Source: Ptychodera flava (Eukaryota; Hemichordata; Enteropneusta; Ptychoderidae). From it: DNA of 64,000 nt. Location of the stretch: contig NC_091941.1 in NCBI RefSeq assembly GCF_041260155.1, positions 21,532,747-21,596,746 on the forward strand, given 5' to 3'. A program made the translations under genes and the position numbers. Below, piece after piece: positions 20,417-34,000 of this stretch (position 1 is its first letter; each line of letters begins with the position of its first letter). The notes under the pieces were generated by a model. The model was not told the DNA's origin and ran no database searches. It saw only the letters and a list, made by a program, of their open reading frames with translations.

Positions 20417-20520
20417 GGTCGCCGGTAACGTGCGCATGCGTCCTTGACACAATCGGTCAGGTTGATCTGTCCTCGTTCAGGAACCATATAAGTGTAGCGT
20501 AAAATTTGACATGGAAAGAG
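20417..20520 (-). promoter_or_regulatory. Probable DLST promoter/5' UTR with NRF-1-like site
   Basis: TGCGCATGCG at 20431-20440 matches the core of the NRF-1 palindrome (YGCGCAYGCGCR) apart from the last positions. NRF-1 drives many nuclear genes for mitochondrial proteins. The transcription start is not visible from sequence. Confidence 0.4.
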
Positions 20521-23500
20521 GCTAAATGTTAGACATGCGCGTTAGGACATAAAGTGGGGTTTCGTTTCTTCGTGTTTTCTTCCGCAGGTCCTTACCGTTC
20601 CACCTGCGATATCTTCCAGAAAATGCTGAAAAGTCGGTGAGTTCAGTAAATTTATGAAACAAGAATATTAGCTTATATTTTGTGTATTTTTTCAAATATT
20701 TTGATCGCCGAAATTTGTTGCATATTGCAATTACTTGCAGCGTTTTCGTGACGTGTCTTAGAGTTATTCCAATGGCAGAATTTCCTTTGTCTAGCCCAGG
20801 CGATGTGTCTGCTACACGTAGATGTTTTATGATGGTTATATTTTCACACAAGCTGGTGTCTGTCTATTCGCTGTGGCTATTTTTGATATCAAATGCAATC
20901 GATGCAATCGGTTTCTCAAGCAGTTTTGTCGTTCCAATTGCGCATTTTGAGGCGCTTGATCGTGCATAGAGAACCCGGAAGCGACAATTTGCCCCACGGA
21001 GGGAGCTACGTTGAGAGTGAATTGTAAAGATTTCGGGCTTTGTGCAATATTCGATATTTTCTTTTGTGTAAATCGGATCTTTTGTTAATGCTAGATTGCA
21101 TGCAATTTCTGATTGAATATTGATGTGGTCCGCTTTATGGTGCCGCCTTTTCCTCGCAGCTTTCTTCGCTGTTCGCTTTTTAAAAAATATTTCACAGCGC
21201 TCGGCTGCATGTGAGTGTGTACGCTAGGCGAAGGGACCCTGCCGTCCATTGATTGATAGGAATTTCACGATTGTCGGGGTCGGTAAGACGACGATTAAAG
21301 GGACAAAAGAACAGCGCCAGTCCAGTCATTCTTCATCGAAATTTGATGAAGTGGCTTAAGTGAATGTGTGAAAAGTGATCAAAGCCCTAAATAGGTGTAT
21401 ACTTCAAGTTCACTTGTTATCCCTGTTTCACACCTCGGACCACGAGAAGTATGAAAATATGAAAGTGTTTGATTTTGTCATATGAGGATCCACAAATTGA
21501 GAAATATAAAGTCGACGCCAGGAAAAAGGGAACGACCGTAGCTTTCTCCAGAACTGAGCCGTAGCTATGTTTCATCATCTGTAAAGCAGCATAAATATCT
21601 TTTTATGAAACAAAATTAACTCTTTTCTGTTATGGCAGATAAGCTTCTTTGGAGCATTCTCACACCATGGCCATTAGAACAGATGGGAGGTTTTAGGATG
21701 TAATTAAAACGCCATACAACAAAAGAAAGTACTATCAGACTTCTTGGTTAGGGGATTTCCTCCTCAGCAAGTGAGACAAATTCTTAATTTGATGAAAAAA
21801 AGAAGTGCTCTTGTGTAATTTCTCAGCTTCTAATAATAAGTACTACACTGTCTACAGGCTACAAATTTGATATTTAGTTCATCCGGAGATCTGCCCAATG
21901 ACCAAAAAACACCGACAACGCTTTTGAATCTTGTAGTGACTTGTCTGGTGTCTCTGACCTTTCCTTCTCATTTCTCAGCTGCTCAGCTCATTGAGAAATC
22001 TTCAGTGTGCCTCCAGTTGCATTATCATTAGAGCGTCGAACACCGTGAAATGCACCATGTCAAGTAAACACCAAGTGTTTGCTTGTACCTTGTCACCGTT
22101 CTGCCCTCTCTCTCCTTCAGGATCACACAGATAAATGTTACTGTTCTTTAATTGGCTCATTTCCCTGTGCAAAGTTCACCAATCTCCCACCCAGTACCAT
22201 CTTCATTCTGATACCAAGTCTTCACGGCTGACCCAAGTATTTGCATTTTGTTCTGATGCTGACATTTCGAGTAGATTTTTAACAAAGCAAAAGAAAAGAC
22301 ACTTGTATGTGGTATCTCCCAGACAACAAAGAACCCTCATCATCGTCGTGACTAAGTTATTCTGTATGAGTCAAGGTGACTCCTGTCTTGTTCAGTGATG
22401 AGGACCAGTTTTTTCCTCCAACAGTTTCCCATATTCCCAAAGGTCAATGAATTTTCTGAGATTTCAATTGTTCGAAAGTAAAGACCCATTGCGTCCCATT
22501 CGCGTGTCCTCGCAAAATATTCCACCGCAGTCTTAGCCGTACCGTCTTTAATTAATGATTGACTTGCATCAGTCAAGATTCTTCAGAAACCAGGCACACC
22601 CTGCCTTCAGGAATTGATAATTCTTCTAGAGTAAAGTTCAAACAAAATTCTACATCTAGCTTGCCAGGGTGACGTCACTGATAGTCTCCTGGTCGGCCAG
22701 CGGGGACACTGTAACTGCTTGGAGGTTCAGATAACAGATTCTCAAGGTGAAATTGGGATTTTGCGTTTAGGTGGCGGTGACGGTGATGCTGTTAGCAAGG
22801 TAGTTACATTTATTGGGGATTTTTCGTGTTAATTTCAAAAACGTGTCGGCTCTAGCTACCAAGCTGTGAAACGGCAGTGCCATGAAGTGTGTCTGATGAG
22901 GATAAGTATGTTTGCTTTATAATATATATGGTGTCTGTGGGTTCCTTGCACGGCATGAGACTTCGTACAAAGTCCGTGGAAACCAATAAAGGTGGATGGT
23001 TTACGTGACATCCTCATACCATATCTGATACCTAAGTAGCGGCTTGCCAGTGTTTTCCCACATTTTCCCCTTTTCACTCGGTGCAAAGTGGTCGCCAATC
23101 TTGTACCGTCTCCATTTTATAAGGGCACTGTCATGTTTCTCCATAATGTACAAACCAAAACAAACAGTGGTACCCAAAATTACATTGCTAGAATTCAGGC
23201 ATTTGCCATTAAGCTTCTGATAAAGGAGGAACATGAAGGACAAATAGTATGTTCTCCAGGCAAGCAAGTACCTTAGATGAATGTCTTGATAACACAAGGT
23301 TGAAACTTATCTGTTTTTCTCAAGGTAACACTTAACTGTACCATCACACATATAACACATTTTTTTTCCAGTCTCAGTACAGTATCTGTATAATACCCAT
23401 CTTAATATAAGATTGTATTTTTTTTTTTGTGAAAATGAAAAAAAAAATCCACTCAAGTACTCTGCCTTTGAGAAAGAAATGTAGAATTTAATTAGTTTAC

Positions 23501-26098
23501 TTAATTCATTTTATCCTCCTCAAATGTACTTGCTGTCCGGGAATTATATCCTAGGGATGTAAATTGTGTCGGATTTTAGTAGTAACTTGAATGGGCCTTT
23601 AATTATTTTATGAGAAGCATTGAGATGAAATTTCTTAATCAAATCAAGTGAGATTGGCTTTGATTACATAAAATGGGGCATGAAAAGAATATCTGGAAGG
23701 GATAAAATTCATACCATTAGGACAACTTAGAATCTTGAGATATGCCAGTGAAAAGAGCTTAGATGATGTCTTTCCCAAGTAAAATGACTGTATTGTTTTC
23801 TTCTAAGGGTTCCAATTTCAAGCGATTAATCATGCAGATATTATAGGGGATGATAATTGTCAGAAAACCATTTCACACAAAAGAAAATTCAATTTCTTTG
23901 CAGCTATTGTTAGCTCGGAAGGGAGAGGGGGGTCGCTTCATTTTCAAGACATGCTGGAATGAACAAAAGGCTTACGGGACATGTGGTAGTTGCCGAAACA
24001 ATGGCTAAAACAATTGCCGTACAGCACGGCTGTGACATACGTATTTACATTTAATTAGCCTTTAATTGTGCAGAGAAGTATTGATAACAACAAGGAACTG
24101 GAACGAACAAAAAAATATAACAACAACATATGGTAGTAATCTTCAAGTGGGAGTGGAAAGCACTTTCAGTTCCGTTTGGTCCAGTTGAGTGCATAATTGG
24201 CAAAAGTGCCCTGTCAATTTATTTTTATCACAACAAAGAAAAAAAGGGTTGCATATACTGGGTGTCTTGATGAGCTTGTTATGTAACTTAAGTAACAGCG
24301 GAGAGTATTAATTGTGGGCTTTTTGTTCGAGAAAAGAAAACCAAGTTCCATTTGGGTAGATTTGTAATTTGCAAAATGTATTTTGTGTTATTCAATATGC
24401 CATAATCAAATGTCCAGTTTGAGAAAAGAAGGTAAGACGAACCTAGGGAAGTCGTGAGAAACACTGAGATATAGAGGAATTCAAACGATTTTGAATGTTT
24501 CAACCTAAAGTGTGCAAGGTGGACGATTCATAAGAAGGAAGATATCAGTGATCCATCAATTGTAAAGAAAACCTTTAAAGTAATTGCTTTATTGACAAAA
24601 CCTCATTTATAATAACGATCTCTCGCAGTCTTCAATCTTAATAATATTTTATAGACACTTAAAACAACTCAAGTGTAAAAAAAAATTTCAACTTTTGCTA
24701 CTGTCATCCATCTTCTCACATTTTGTTTGCCGACGTGCTGAAAAATGGTCAGAGCTGATGTAAGACAAGGCTGTAACAATGTTATGGCCAGTATTCACAG
24801 CATGATGTTTCTCTGAAGATGCTTAAAGCATTTAAATTCATGTTTATGTCCTTAATTAATATTGATTACTGTTTTAGAGTGCATACTTCAATTAAAAATC
24901 CCAGAAGTATATTTTAGTTTTTATTTCCAAAAAAAAATTAATTCTTCAAAGTGAATATAATTCTAAATTGTTAAAAAAAAAATAAAAAAACAAAAATGAA
25001 TAAAAGTTGAATGGTTTGAATAAAATTCACCACATTAAGAGGTGGAGAGAGAGATAAATAGTTATGGCTGAATTCTTATTTAAATGACCTTCAGTGATAT
25101 TTTCGTCATCTATCAACATTGTCATGTGACTCATCAGTGTAACCATCAGGCCTGCTATTTAAGCGGTCTTAATTCTAAGATGGCATCACCTATTGTCATG
25201 CTAATTGCTCTGTTATACATGCTATATCTGGAAGGATTTCTGTATAGATGCCCCACTATTCTCAGGCTGTCAGCTTGTCGCATTTCAGTGTGTGTGATTA
25301 ATCTTCCGGGTATAGAGTAACCGTAGTCGTGCCTTCTGTCTCCCCTGCTGTTTCTGTAGCAGGTTGTATTCAAGGAGACATGCTATGAAAAAATATTCGT
25401 GGAGTTCTTTGTGCTGGTGATGAATGACTGGTAAGAAGGTGAAATGAAGCTCTTAGGCTTTTTATTGAAGGGACCATATGCTGCAAGCAAGGATTAGTAT
25501 GCATGCCCACTGCCCTTTCCTTTTGTCCTTGGTTTTTTCGCCAAAATAATATTTCTTTTGTGTGCATATAGTTCCTTTATGACATGGCTCCCTTACAATG
25601 TGCATCATAATGCAGGCTTTGGTAGAAGCTGAAATATGTTAATGTGGCAATTGAATTTAAACGCCTACCATTACACTGAGGCATTTAAACCCCATTTCCT
25701 TCGGAGAAAAATGGTGGCTCACCCACTGATGCTAATTTCTGCAAATATCAGCCCATTTTGAGATTCTTGGTGTGTAAAATTAATAATATAAGTGTGTTTG
25801 CAGCAGTGAACACTCTCACTTCCATTTGGAGTTGTTTAGTATGTACACTGGCATAATAACATGTTCTTCATTTCTGCTGGTAGCACAATCTAAGACCTGA
25901 CTCACTGGAGCATATTCATATCTGTGTCACAGATGTTACCTTGCGTGAAAGAGTATTGAGACATTATGCTAGACGTGTTGTTGTGTTATTAATAATTTTA
26001 TTACTTGCTGGAGGGGTCAGGCTTTCGGCTGTCGTTTTTTAACCAGCTCAATTTTTTTCTTTTTGTTTTCTTGTTTTCCGTTCAAATTTTCTGAACAG
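20521..26098. other. Interval between divergent DLST and Prox genes, no coding exon seen
   Basis: Around 20.6-21.6 kb the sequence is less AT-rich and includes a donor-like site (GGGTCG|GTAAGA, GT at 21283) that could end a noncoding Prox 5' exon. The rest is AT-rich with no recognisable coding or RNA gene. It probably holds promoters and the first Prox intron. Confidence 0.4.
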
Positions 26099-26323
26099 AT
26101 AAGCCTTAAATTGATGGTAAGGGAAAAAAAAAGACGTCAAGGAAACTGGTTCAGAGCAAGATAGTGACAGTGGGACTATATTATTTTTAAATTACACGGG
26201 AGAGCTACAATAGAAGGCCAGGAAGTGGGATACGTTTGTGCGTTCAAGTGGTATAAGCTGGAGCATTGTACTAGAGATCAAACCAGACACAGCTGGGGAG
26301 GACGACTGCTAAGCAGAGGAAAG
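26099..26323 (+). other. Probable Prox 5' UTR segment
   Basis: A strong acceptor (long T-rich tract, then TTTTCTGAACAG ending at 26098) lies 225 bp before the start codon, so the coding exon very likely begins within the 5' UTR, joined to an upstream noncoding exon. Confidence 0.5.
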
Positions 26324-28036
26324 ATGGCTGAGGTGGATGATTTTTCTCTTCGGCAGTCTAAGAGACGTCGCGTCGACACCGGACTTCCACGCAATTCCTA
26401 CGGACAGACACAGGCTCTCTCGAGGGCGGTGAACGGAAACGGTGTCACTGAGGCAAACCAAGTGCTGAGAAGGCTCCTCAAGCCAAGTAACAGCCAAGAG
26501 GGCGTGAACGGAGACGGGGACCGGCTGAACGGTGATGACTATGTGAGTTCTTCCATTTTAAACAAACCCAAGCACAACGGCGACACCGAAGACAGCCAGA
26601 GTGAGAACGAAAACAGCATGAGCTTTCTCAACTCAGAGCTAAGTACAGAGTCCCAGCCCCGAGAAAATGTGGATTTAGCCAACAAGGAAAACGGTGAAGA
26701 CGCGTCAAGACCTCAGGAAGAAAATGATGACGAGGACGATGATGATGAGTACACGGACAGATCAATCGTCAACGGAGCTTCCAACTCAGATAACAAGTGC
26801 AATGAAAACCAAAGTGGCAATAATAATGAGAAACCAGAAGAAGAAAGTGTCCTGGCCAAGCGGGCCAGAGTAGAGAACATTGTCACCAGCATGAGGCAGT
26901 CGCCCTCCCAACTCAATAGTGACGGCAAAAATAATCAGGGAAATGAAACCAGGAGGCAAAAACGCAAACAGGTCGCTCCCCAGCCACAGAGGGTGTTGTT
27001 CCAAGAAGAGAAGAAAGAGGGAAGGAAGGAAGAAAAACGACAACTCAAGCAACTCCTGACCCAGCTTCAAGATCACCTGAACAAGCTACAACACAAATAC
27101 TTTGAACTCTATGATAACGAAGAAACAGATTCTGAGATGGACGAAGGGCTGGAAAACGAAGTGCTCAAGTTCAACAGAAACGGCCAGAACGGCTCTTCAA
27201 AGCGCAGCAACGGGGATGGTCGAACAGACGCCCAGGTGGGACAGTCCTCGGCCGAAAAGAAGAAAAAAGGTAACAGTGAAGACAAAGTGCAATCCAATGC
27301 TGAAGATGCAATAATAAACAGCGGCGAGCGGGGACGATTCTCAGATGCTTTAAAGAACCAACTCACCTCTGCTGTCACAGACGTAGTAGACTCTGTGGTC
27401 AGAAAATTTGTCAATGAGCAGTACAATGCCAGTCAGCCCTCCACTCAAGATGAAGCCTGTAATCTGACCGTAGCCCATGAAAATCATAACCAGTCATACA
27501 CCAGCAAAGGCAATCGCACCAGCCCTCAGGTGCCATACTCCAAGTCTTCACCGGCCGCCAGCCAAGATTCCATCTACCAGTCTGAACAGATGGAGGCAAT
27601 ATCATTGGTAGTACCGCACAAGAACCGAGACCGACCATCTCGAGAGAGTACTCCAAGAGTCGAATCACAGTCGCATCATGACTTCGAACCACCAGTGCCT
27701 GCGTCCTTGCCAACCTCCGTTGCCATTCCCAATCCAAGTCTCCAGTACTCTTTCCTTCCACACATGTCGATGTCGGAAGCCCCAGGAAGTATCGACATGA
27801 GCAGCTACTCTAACGGGCCCTTGCTGCACAGCCAAGCGGCTGCCATTCTGACGGCTCAGGCAGATCCAAGACACCACTTACATCAAGGGTTCGGTCATCG
27901 AGAGGCGACACATCCACAGCCAGAAGGTTTGCCACTGTCACTTCTCAAGGCAGAACCAATGATGGGCGAATCCAGTCCTATCAGCCATGACTACAGTGCA
28001 ATGGACAACTCTGGGTACAACACCCCCAACAACTCT
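26324..28036 (+). CDS. PROX: Prox coding exon 1
   Basis: 1713 nt (571 codons), from [18 protein letters not shown] to a codon ending in ...PNNS, phase 0. The open frame continues 15 nt into the intron to a TAA, but the exon ends where the U12-type donor ATATCCTTTT begins. Confidence 0.93.
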
Positions 28037-31000
28037 ATATCCTTTTCATAAATTTATATTTTTATTTCCATAAGCAGGATTTGAGAAATACATCGTGTAG
28101 CATGCAATATGGTATACCATATGAAAACAAAATATGAAAACAAAGTCACAACTCTTAAAATTCTTGTTTGGCTTGCAGTGCAAATTGTTCATTCCAAGGA
28201 AAATTATATCATTGATCAGGTTTTCATGTAAAGTGTGTAAAAAATGTCTCATTGCGTAGGTATTTTTTGTCAGGAATTGTCTTATTTTCCTTGACTATCA
28301 CACTGCCTCAGCACAACGCTGACCCCTGCACACCTCAAGAAAGCCAAGCTGATGTTTTTCTTCGCCCGCTACCCAAGCTCCACAGTCCTGAAGCAGCACT
28401 TCCCCGATGTCAAGTTCAACCGTCACAACACTGCCCAGCTCATCAAGTGGTTCAGCAACTTCCGCGAGTTCTACTACATACAGATGGAGAAGTTCGCCCG
28501 GCAGAACATGAGCGAGGGGGTCAAGAGTCCCGAAATGCTGCAGGTGTCTCGCGATTCAGAGCTCTTCAAAGTTCTCAATCTGCACTACAATAAGAGTAAT
28601 GAATTTGAGGTAAGTAGAATTTTTTCATTATTTTTTTTGTATATGCTATTAATTTGGATATTTTCCATCAAAATACAAGGACGATAATTAATTTTCATAA
28701 TTGAGACAGAGCACATAGTGCTGGTTCCCCCACGAGAATTACTGAGTCAACGTCAGCTTTTGTCTTGTGTAATTTAGTTTGTCATTGAAACCCTCATATC
28801 AAGACATAATCACGTTTTGATTTTTTTGTTAATAATTGCAAATTTCCCGTAATCTGTATTTTTCACATGTTGACATTCAGCGTTATGGATCTGTCCATTT
28901 TCAAGCAAATAAAACCACAAGTTGAAACATGCATGACGACAGGAAAGTTAGACGCTGGGAAATCAGAATGTGGTGTAATTTACCTGTTTTTATTTTAGGT
29001 CAGAAGCGATACATTATCACATTGATTTGTTGGGACAAATCGGTTTAAAACATGGTGAATTTTTTACTGGCGTGCATGGCTGAATCAATTAGCCATATTT
29101 GCCTTATTGCATGCAGACAGCACGCTCATATTGACTGCCTTGTGACATTGGTTACATGTACACTTGTTTCTGCCCAGTTGATTGAGGGCAAACTGCTGAG
29201 TAGGTTCAATATTGAATTATCTTTCACCACTCCACAATGTTTTATGGTTTGGAAGTGTTTGACAAGGGCTCTTTGTGCAGAACTGTGTTCATCTTGGTTA
29301 TACGCTGAAGAGACAATGAGCATTGCTAGGGTAGAAGTTTACTCAATGTACCAGGTGGTTAGATAACTGTGACGTGTTCTTGTGTTTGTGTTGTTCCAAT
29401 CATCGATAAAATGTCAAAGTGTTGAAAATTGTTATAACGTGAAAATCTGAAAGAAAAAAATTACAAGACCCGTGAGCATGATTTTTGTGTTATTACCTCG
29501 CGAGAAAGAAGGACTGCGATGGTATTGTGAGATTAGCAAGATCTATAGACAGTGAAACATTTTTTGTACAGACTATTACTGAAATTTCAGCTCAAAACAG
29601 AACTAGATGAGGGGGAAAAAAATTACAGATGCCACTGTGGTTCTGTGAGAAAGTGTGTGACCTTTCCATCAGAGCACAGCATGCTGGGCGACATTTTACC
29701 TGCACAAGGCTGTGTTTGATGTAGTCAAATATTTAAAGGTTGTACTCTTTTGTCTCGCGGCCGGCAACACCCTTAAAAGTAAAAGTAATAAAAAAAGTAT
29801 GCAGGGCATCGCACAGTGAGTCACAGTGTATTTATGCCGTTGTGTAGCTCAGAAAATAGATGTCATTTAAATGTCAATGAACTATGGTTTTTGAATATTC
29901 CATACTGGCCTTTTTTGTTTTGTGGAAAATTTTTTTCAAGTCAAGACCAGTCGAGACATGCTCAAGCATAATATTCAATTCAACTCCGCAACCGTGTTTC
30001 GGCAAGGATTTTGTTTCGGCAAAATAAGAGCTGGCTGTCCATCTTCTGGCATCGGTTCATTCTGTGAAATTTATTCCGGTGTAATCATACAGAATAAGTA
30101 GTTGAAAATCGGCGACCAGCTGTGGGACCTCTTTTGTTCGCAAGAAAAGTGACCCATAAACCCAACTATGCCGTATGCTGTCCATGTCTAAAATTATTTC
30201 TACCGAATGAGAGAGTTGGATTCATACCATCTTCAACCCTGACATTAAAATTTGCCCACACCTTGGTCTGAGCCGCATTGGACGTGGCAAGCCTGTAAGT
30301 CCGTCACAGGCACGGAATAATCTGAAAGATGCCTGACCTTAATTAAATTGAAAAGCAAAACCCAACAAAATTGTAGTGTCAATATGAATGCATAAATTGC
30401 TAATTTCTGTTTTCTTGGCAAACACTGAAACAGCCGGTTAGTTGAAATGATAATGTGGAGAACTCAAGTGATAACATAGGTTGGGAGGAAAAAAAAGAGT
30501 CTAAGTGAGATATTCAGAAACGCCAACAAAGAACCATATTTCGAGCCCGGGATTTTTAATGGAGAGAGCATGTTAATTCAAATTGAGGAGGTCAGTACAG
30601 CAGCTGGGAAGCATATGGCTCCATTGCATGACAGATAGCAAGGAATAAAGGATACTTACTGCATTTTATCAGACATATTCCGTGAAGGATGATTTTTCAT
30701 GCTTGACCTCACTGACAAATCAGGCAAGCCTTAAGTTTACAATATTATTTCAGGGAAAGTGTCATATGTGAAAGTTACTACTGTTTTTTTCATCAACAAC
30801 GTCATCTTAAGAGGCCATGTTGTACTTCAGTTTATTTTTCATTAACAAACTCGACAACAGGTTCTTCAATAGGGAATGAAAGCAGCAGCTTTTTTCGCTC
30901 GCAGGTGTAAACCATTAGAATTCCATCATCACTTCATGTTACTTTTGAGAACTAGAGAAATCAATTTTCTAGTGAAGTAAATCTTTGTTCCCCACCACGT

Positions 31001-34000
31001 TGGATATGAAGGTCCAGGAAATAACTCTATCCTAAAACTATTCATCTTGTGACAGATCTCCCCTGTAATGACTGCGAATAACAGCTATCATCTTTTGGAC
31101 ATGGAGAACGTGTCATGCCGAGTCACAGAATACTCGGCACACAAGCTAATTGAATATAAGCTGTAGGGCATCGGGAGCGCGGTGCACTAACACAATGCTG
31201 AAATGAATGACTAGGCATCATTAAACTGAAATTGGCCATCTCTAGCTGAGACCAGACAAACTCAATTTCCCACATTGCATCAGATTCTCGTCAAACACAC
31301 TCTCGGATGACGAAAATTGGCTCAATTGCGTATCAAATTTAGGAGCTGCCGAGTGGAGCCCCAGTGCCGTGGAACGGTACACATGTTTGTCTAGCAGGAA
31401 ATTGGAATTCACCAGTTCTGTTTCACGAATAATGAGGGACCAGGGCGTCATGCAGTCATAATAAGTATCTATGACTGGAAGGAGTTCACGTCAGTCAGTC
31501 GGTGTGTGTGCTTGCATGCAGCTTGCCATGGTGTGGATGCAGTGGATCTTGAAAATTTAATTCAAAATTATTTTTTTCTTATTTTAAAAATATAATTTGA
31601 ACAAGGAAGTCACCTGGGAATGTAGCCAATTATTGAGTCACTTCCTGCCCCAAATATTCTATCATATTCAGAAAATTGTTTTTATACTGCCAATATTCAA
31701 GGGCATCTCTTGGTGAATAAATCACCATAATTTTTTTTTCTGAAAGAAATATTTCTCGGTGCAGTTTTCCCCGACTGTATATATAACATACACAGATACC
31801 TCTATCTCTTTATCTTATCTCGTGGTAAGCATGTGAAGCAACCATGTTGTGAAGTAATTATTTGTGTTAAATTGCTCTTCGCAAACAGAAAATATCAAAC
31901 TCAGATCTTGTGGTAAAGGTCGTGTCTATTCAAAGAGAGAGATAGAAATAAAATATAGAAGTAGGCTGAGAGAGAAGCCAGAGAGAGAGATATCAAGAAC
32001 TGTAACAGCGGTCGTTTTACTGGGTCTTTTGTGGAGTGCATAGCTCCTTTGGTCTTGAAGTAGCGAAGAACCACCTGTTACCACTCTAAGCAGTTGTGGC
32101 CTTGACACTAGAACAGATAAAAAAAGGAAAGAAAAAAAACCCCTCCCCCATCAAGGTATGCAAATGAGCAACAGCTGTACCCGTTTGTTTAAAATGTCAA
32201 GCGAAAAATCCGGAGGCGAGGAATAAACTGATGATGCTAGGCGCGATACAAGCAGAAATCTCCAAACCCACCCTGCCTAGTATTTACATTATCTTGTTTG
32301 TGGACATCTTCAGCATGGGCGAACATTAGCCCCTAATGATAGCACCTTGCCAGTTTTTAGCAAGCTCGCTTAATGATAGTTTAATGATACGGATTTATTT
32401 TTTATTCATATGGTTTAAGGCAAACGGCAAACAGTGAGCGCAGGTCATTTGTAACCTGGGCATTCACACAATGGCCCAAAATAGAGTTGCTTGAATTCCA
32501 TGCGCTTTTTAAGTCGGAGGTGTGGCCATCAGAACTGATCATTTTTAACATTGAATACTGAATGCTAAATGATTATTCCTTTACAGTGGTGATTTCAGCT
32601 CTTTACGAAAAAAGCATTTGTAAAACAATTCTAATAGTTTTTGTCACAGTGAATACAGGTAAATACCAAATATTCTAAAAATTTTCCTTGTCTTTTTATT
32701 TATAATTTGTTCATGTACTTGTTCATTTGAGTGTTGATTTTTTTCTCTTTTGTCTTATTCAGAAAAACGTGAACATAGCACGGTGACTAAAACTTAACTT
32801 ATAAAAACGTTGAGAGGTATTGTCCTGGAAAACTGCATATTACAGGGGAGTGTTGTGGACGACCAACCGTTCAATTATCAGATCACTTCCCTTTTCTGTG
32901 GGCCTGTTTTCAGGTTGTTGTTTTTTTTGTGTGGTTGAGCGCATAGCAGATGTTTTGTGTACTACAACCTAGTGTAAAGAGGTTAAGACGCCACCTGATT
33001 AAAGCTTGTTGTTTGCCTTAAGCTTCCTCCTCAAAGGTCACCCAAGTCTGCTCGTGCGGTATGCATACGTGTTCAAGGGTTATAATCCGGTGTTTTTTTC
33101 ACAGTTAAAGTCACTCCACTTATGCACACAGCATAGGAAAAAAAAAAATCAGTCTTGCGTCATTTAATCGGCATTTTTCCCACCCCGTTTTATAAGTTTA
33201 ATTTTTTTCTCTCTCTCTCTTTCCTCTCCAAGCCAACAAGGTCATATTTGCATAGTCCAGAGTATCTATTTCATACAAGGGCAATGTACACAGATGGTCA
33301 TTACAAATCTGTCTAAGTCTGTTTGAAGTTGTAATTTGCAGAACGGATTAGGAGCTTGTTGCCAACAACATTTTGCAAACAGCCAAGTGTTCCTACAAGA
33401 TTGCAGTATAAACTAAGACTGCGTAAAGGCAGGGTGACTCAGTGTCCTTTGAATTGACTGAGAAAAAAAAAATTGCCAGAATTCTGTAAACAAGTCGGCT
33501 TCTTATCTCTTGACTTGAGATTTTACCCAAGATGTTTGTGACACCTTTATGGGATTTTTGAAATATTTATAGTCGGTGTAAACATGTCAGGTGTCTTGCG
33601 CAGTAATAAGACTAGAATTCAAAGCACTTGAAAAAGACTCAGTTTGCCTTCCTCCAGATGTTTGAGTTTTGCAGTCTTCATTTTAGCGCTATTAGTAGTG
33701 GTGATGCTAGTGGAGGAACATGACAAGATGTGTTTTAATCAGCGTAAGATCAAATGCAAAAGCATCGAAACTTTTTTGCAATCAATGCTTTCATTGTCAT
33801 ATTTATCTTGATACCACTTCAGAAAAGAAGAACTGGTCAGTGGACGTTTTTTTTTCTGTAACAATCCATTCTCAGAAACTACTGTACACACCAGTTGAAA
33901 GAAGAACTACCTGGAAATTTTACCTGTTCTGCTTATTCATCCAAGATTGCTCATTATTAATTTATAACAGTCTAGAAAAGAGAACTAAATTCTAATTAAA

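Noticed and set aside
26225..26323. Upstream 33-codon extension of the Prox frame
   Set aside because: It begins at GTG, not ATG. The first ATG in frame (26324) has a strong context and the [18 protein letters not shown] start resembles other Prox proteins; a strong splice acceptor lies upstream, so this stretch is 5' UTR.
28037..28051. Prox ORF reading on to TAA (a truncated protein without homeodomain)
   Set aside because: These five codons coincide with a perfect U12 donor, and the homeodomain exon follows in phase; the stop is intronic. A retained-intron isoform is possible but unsupported.
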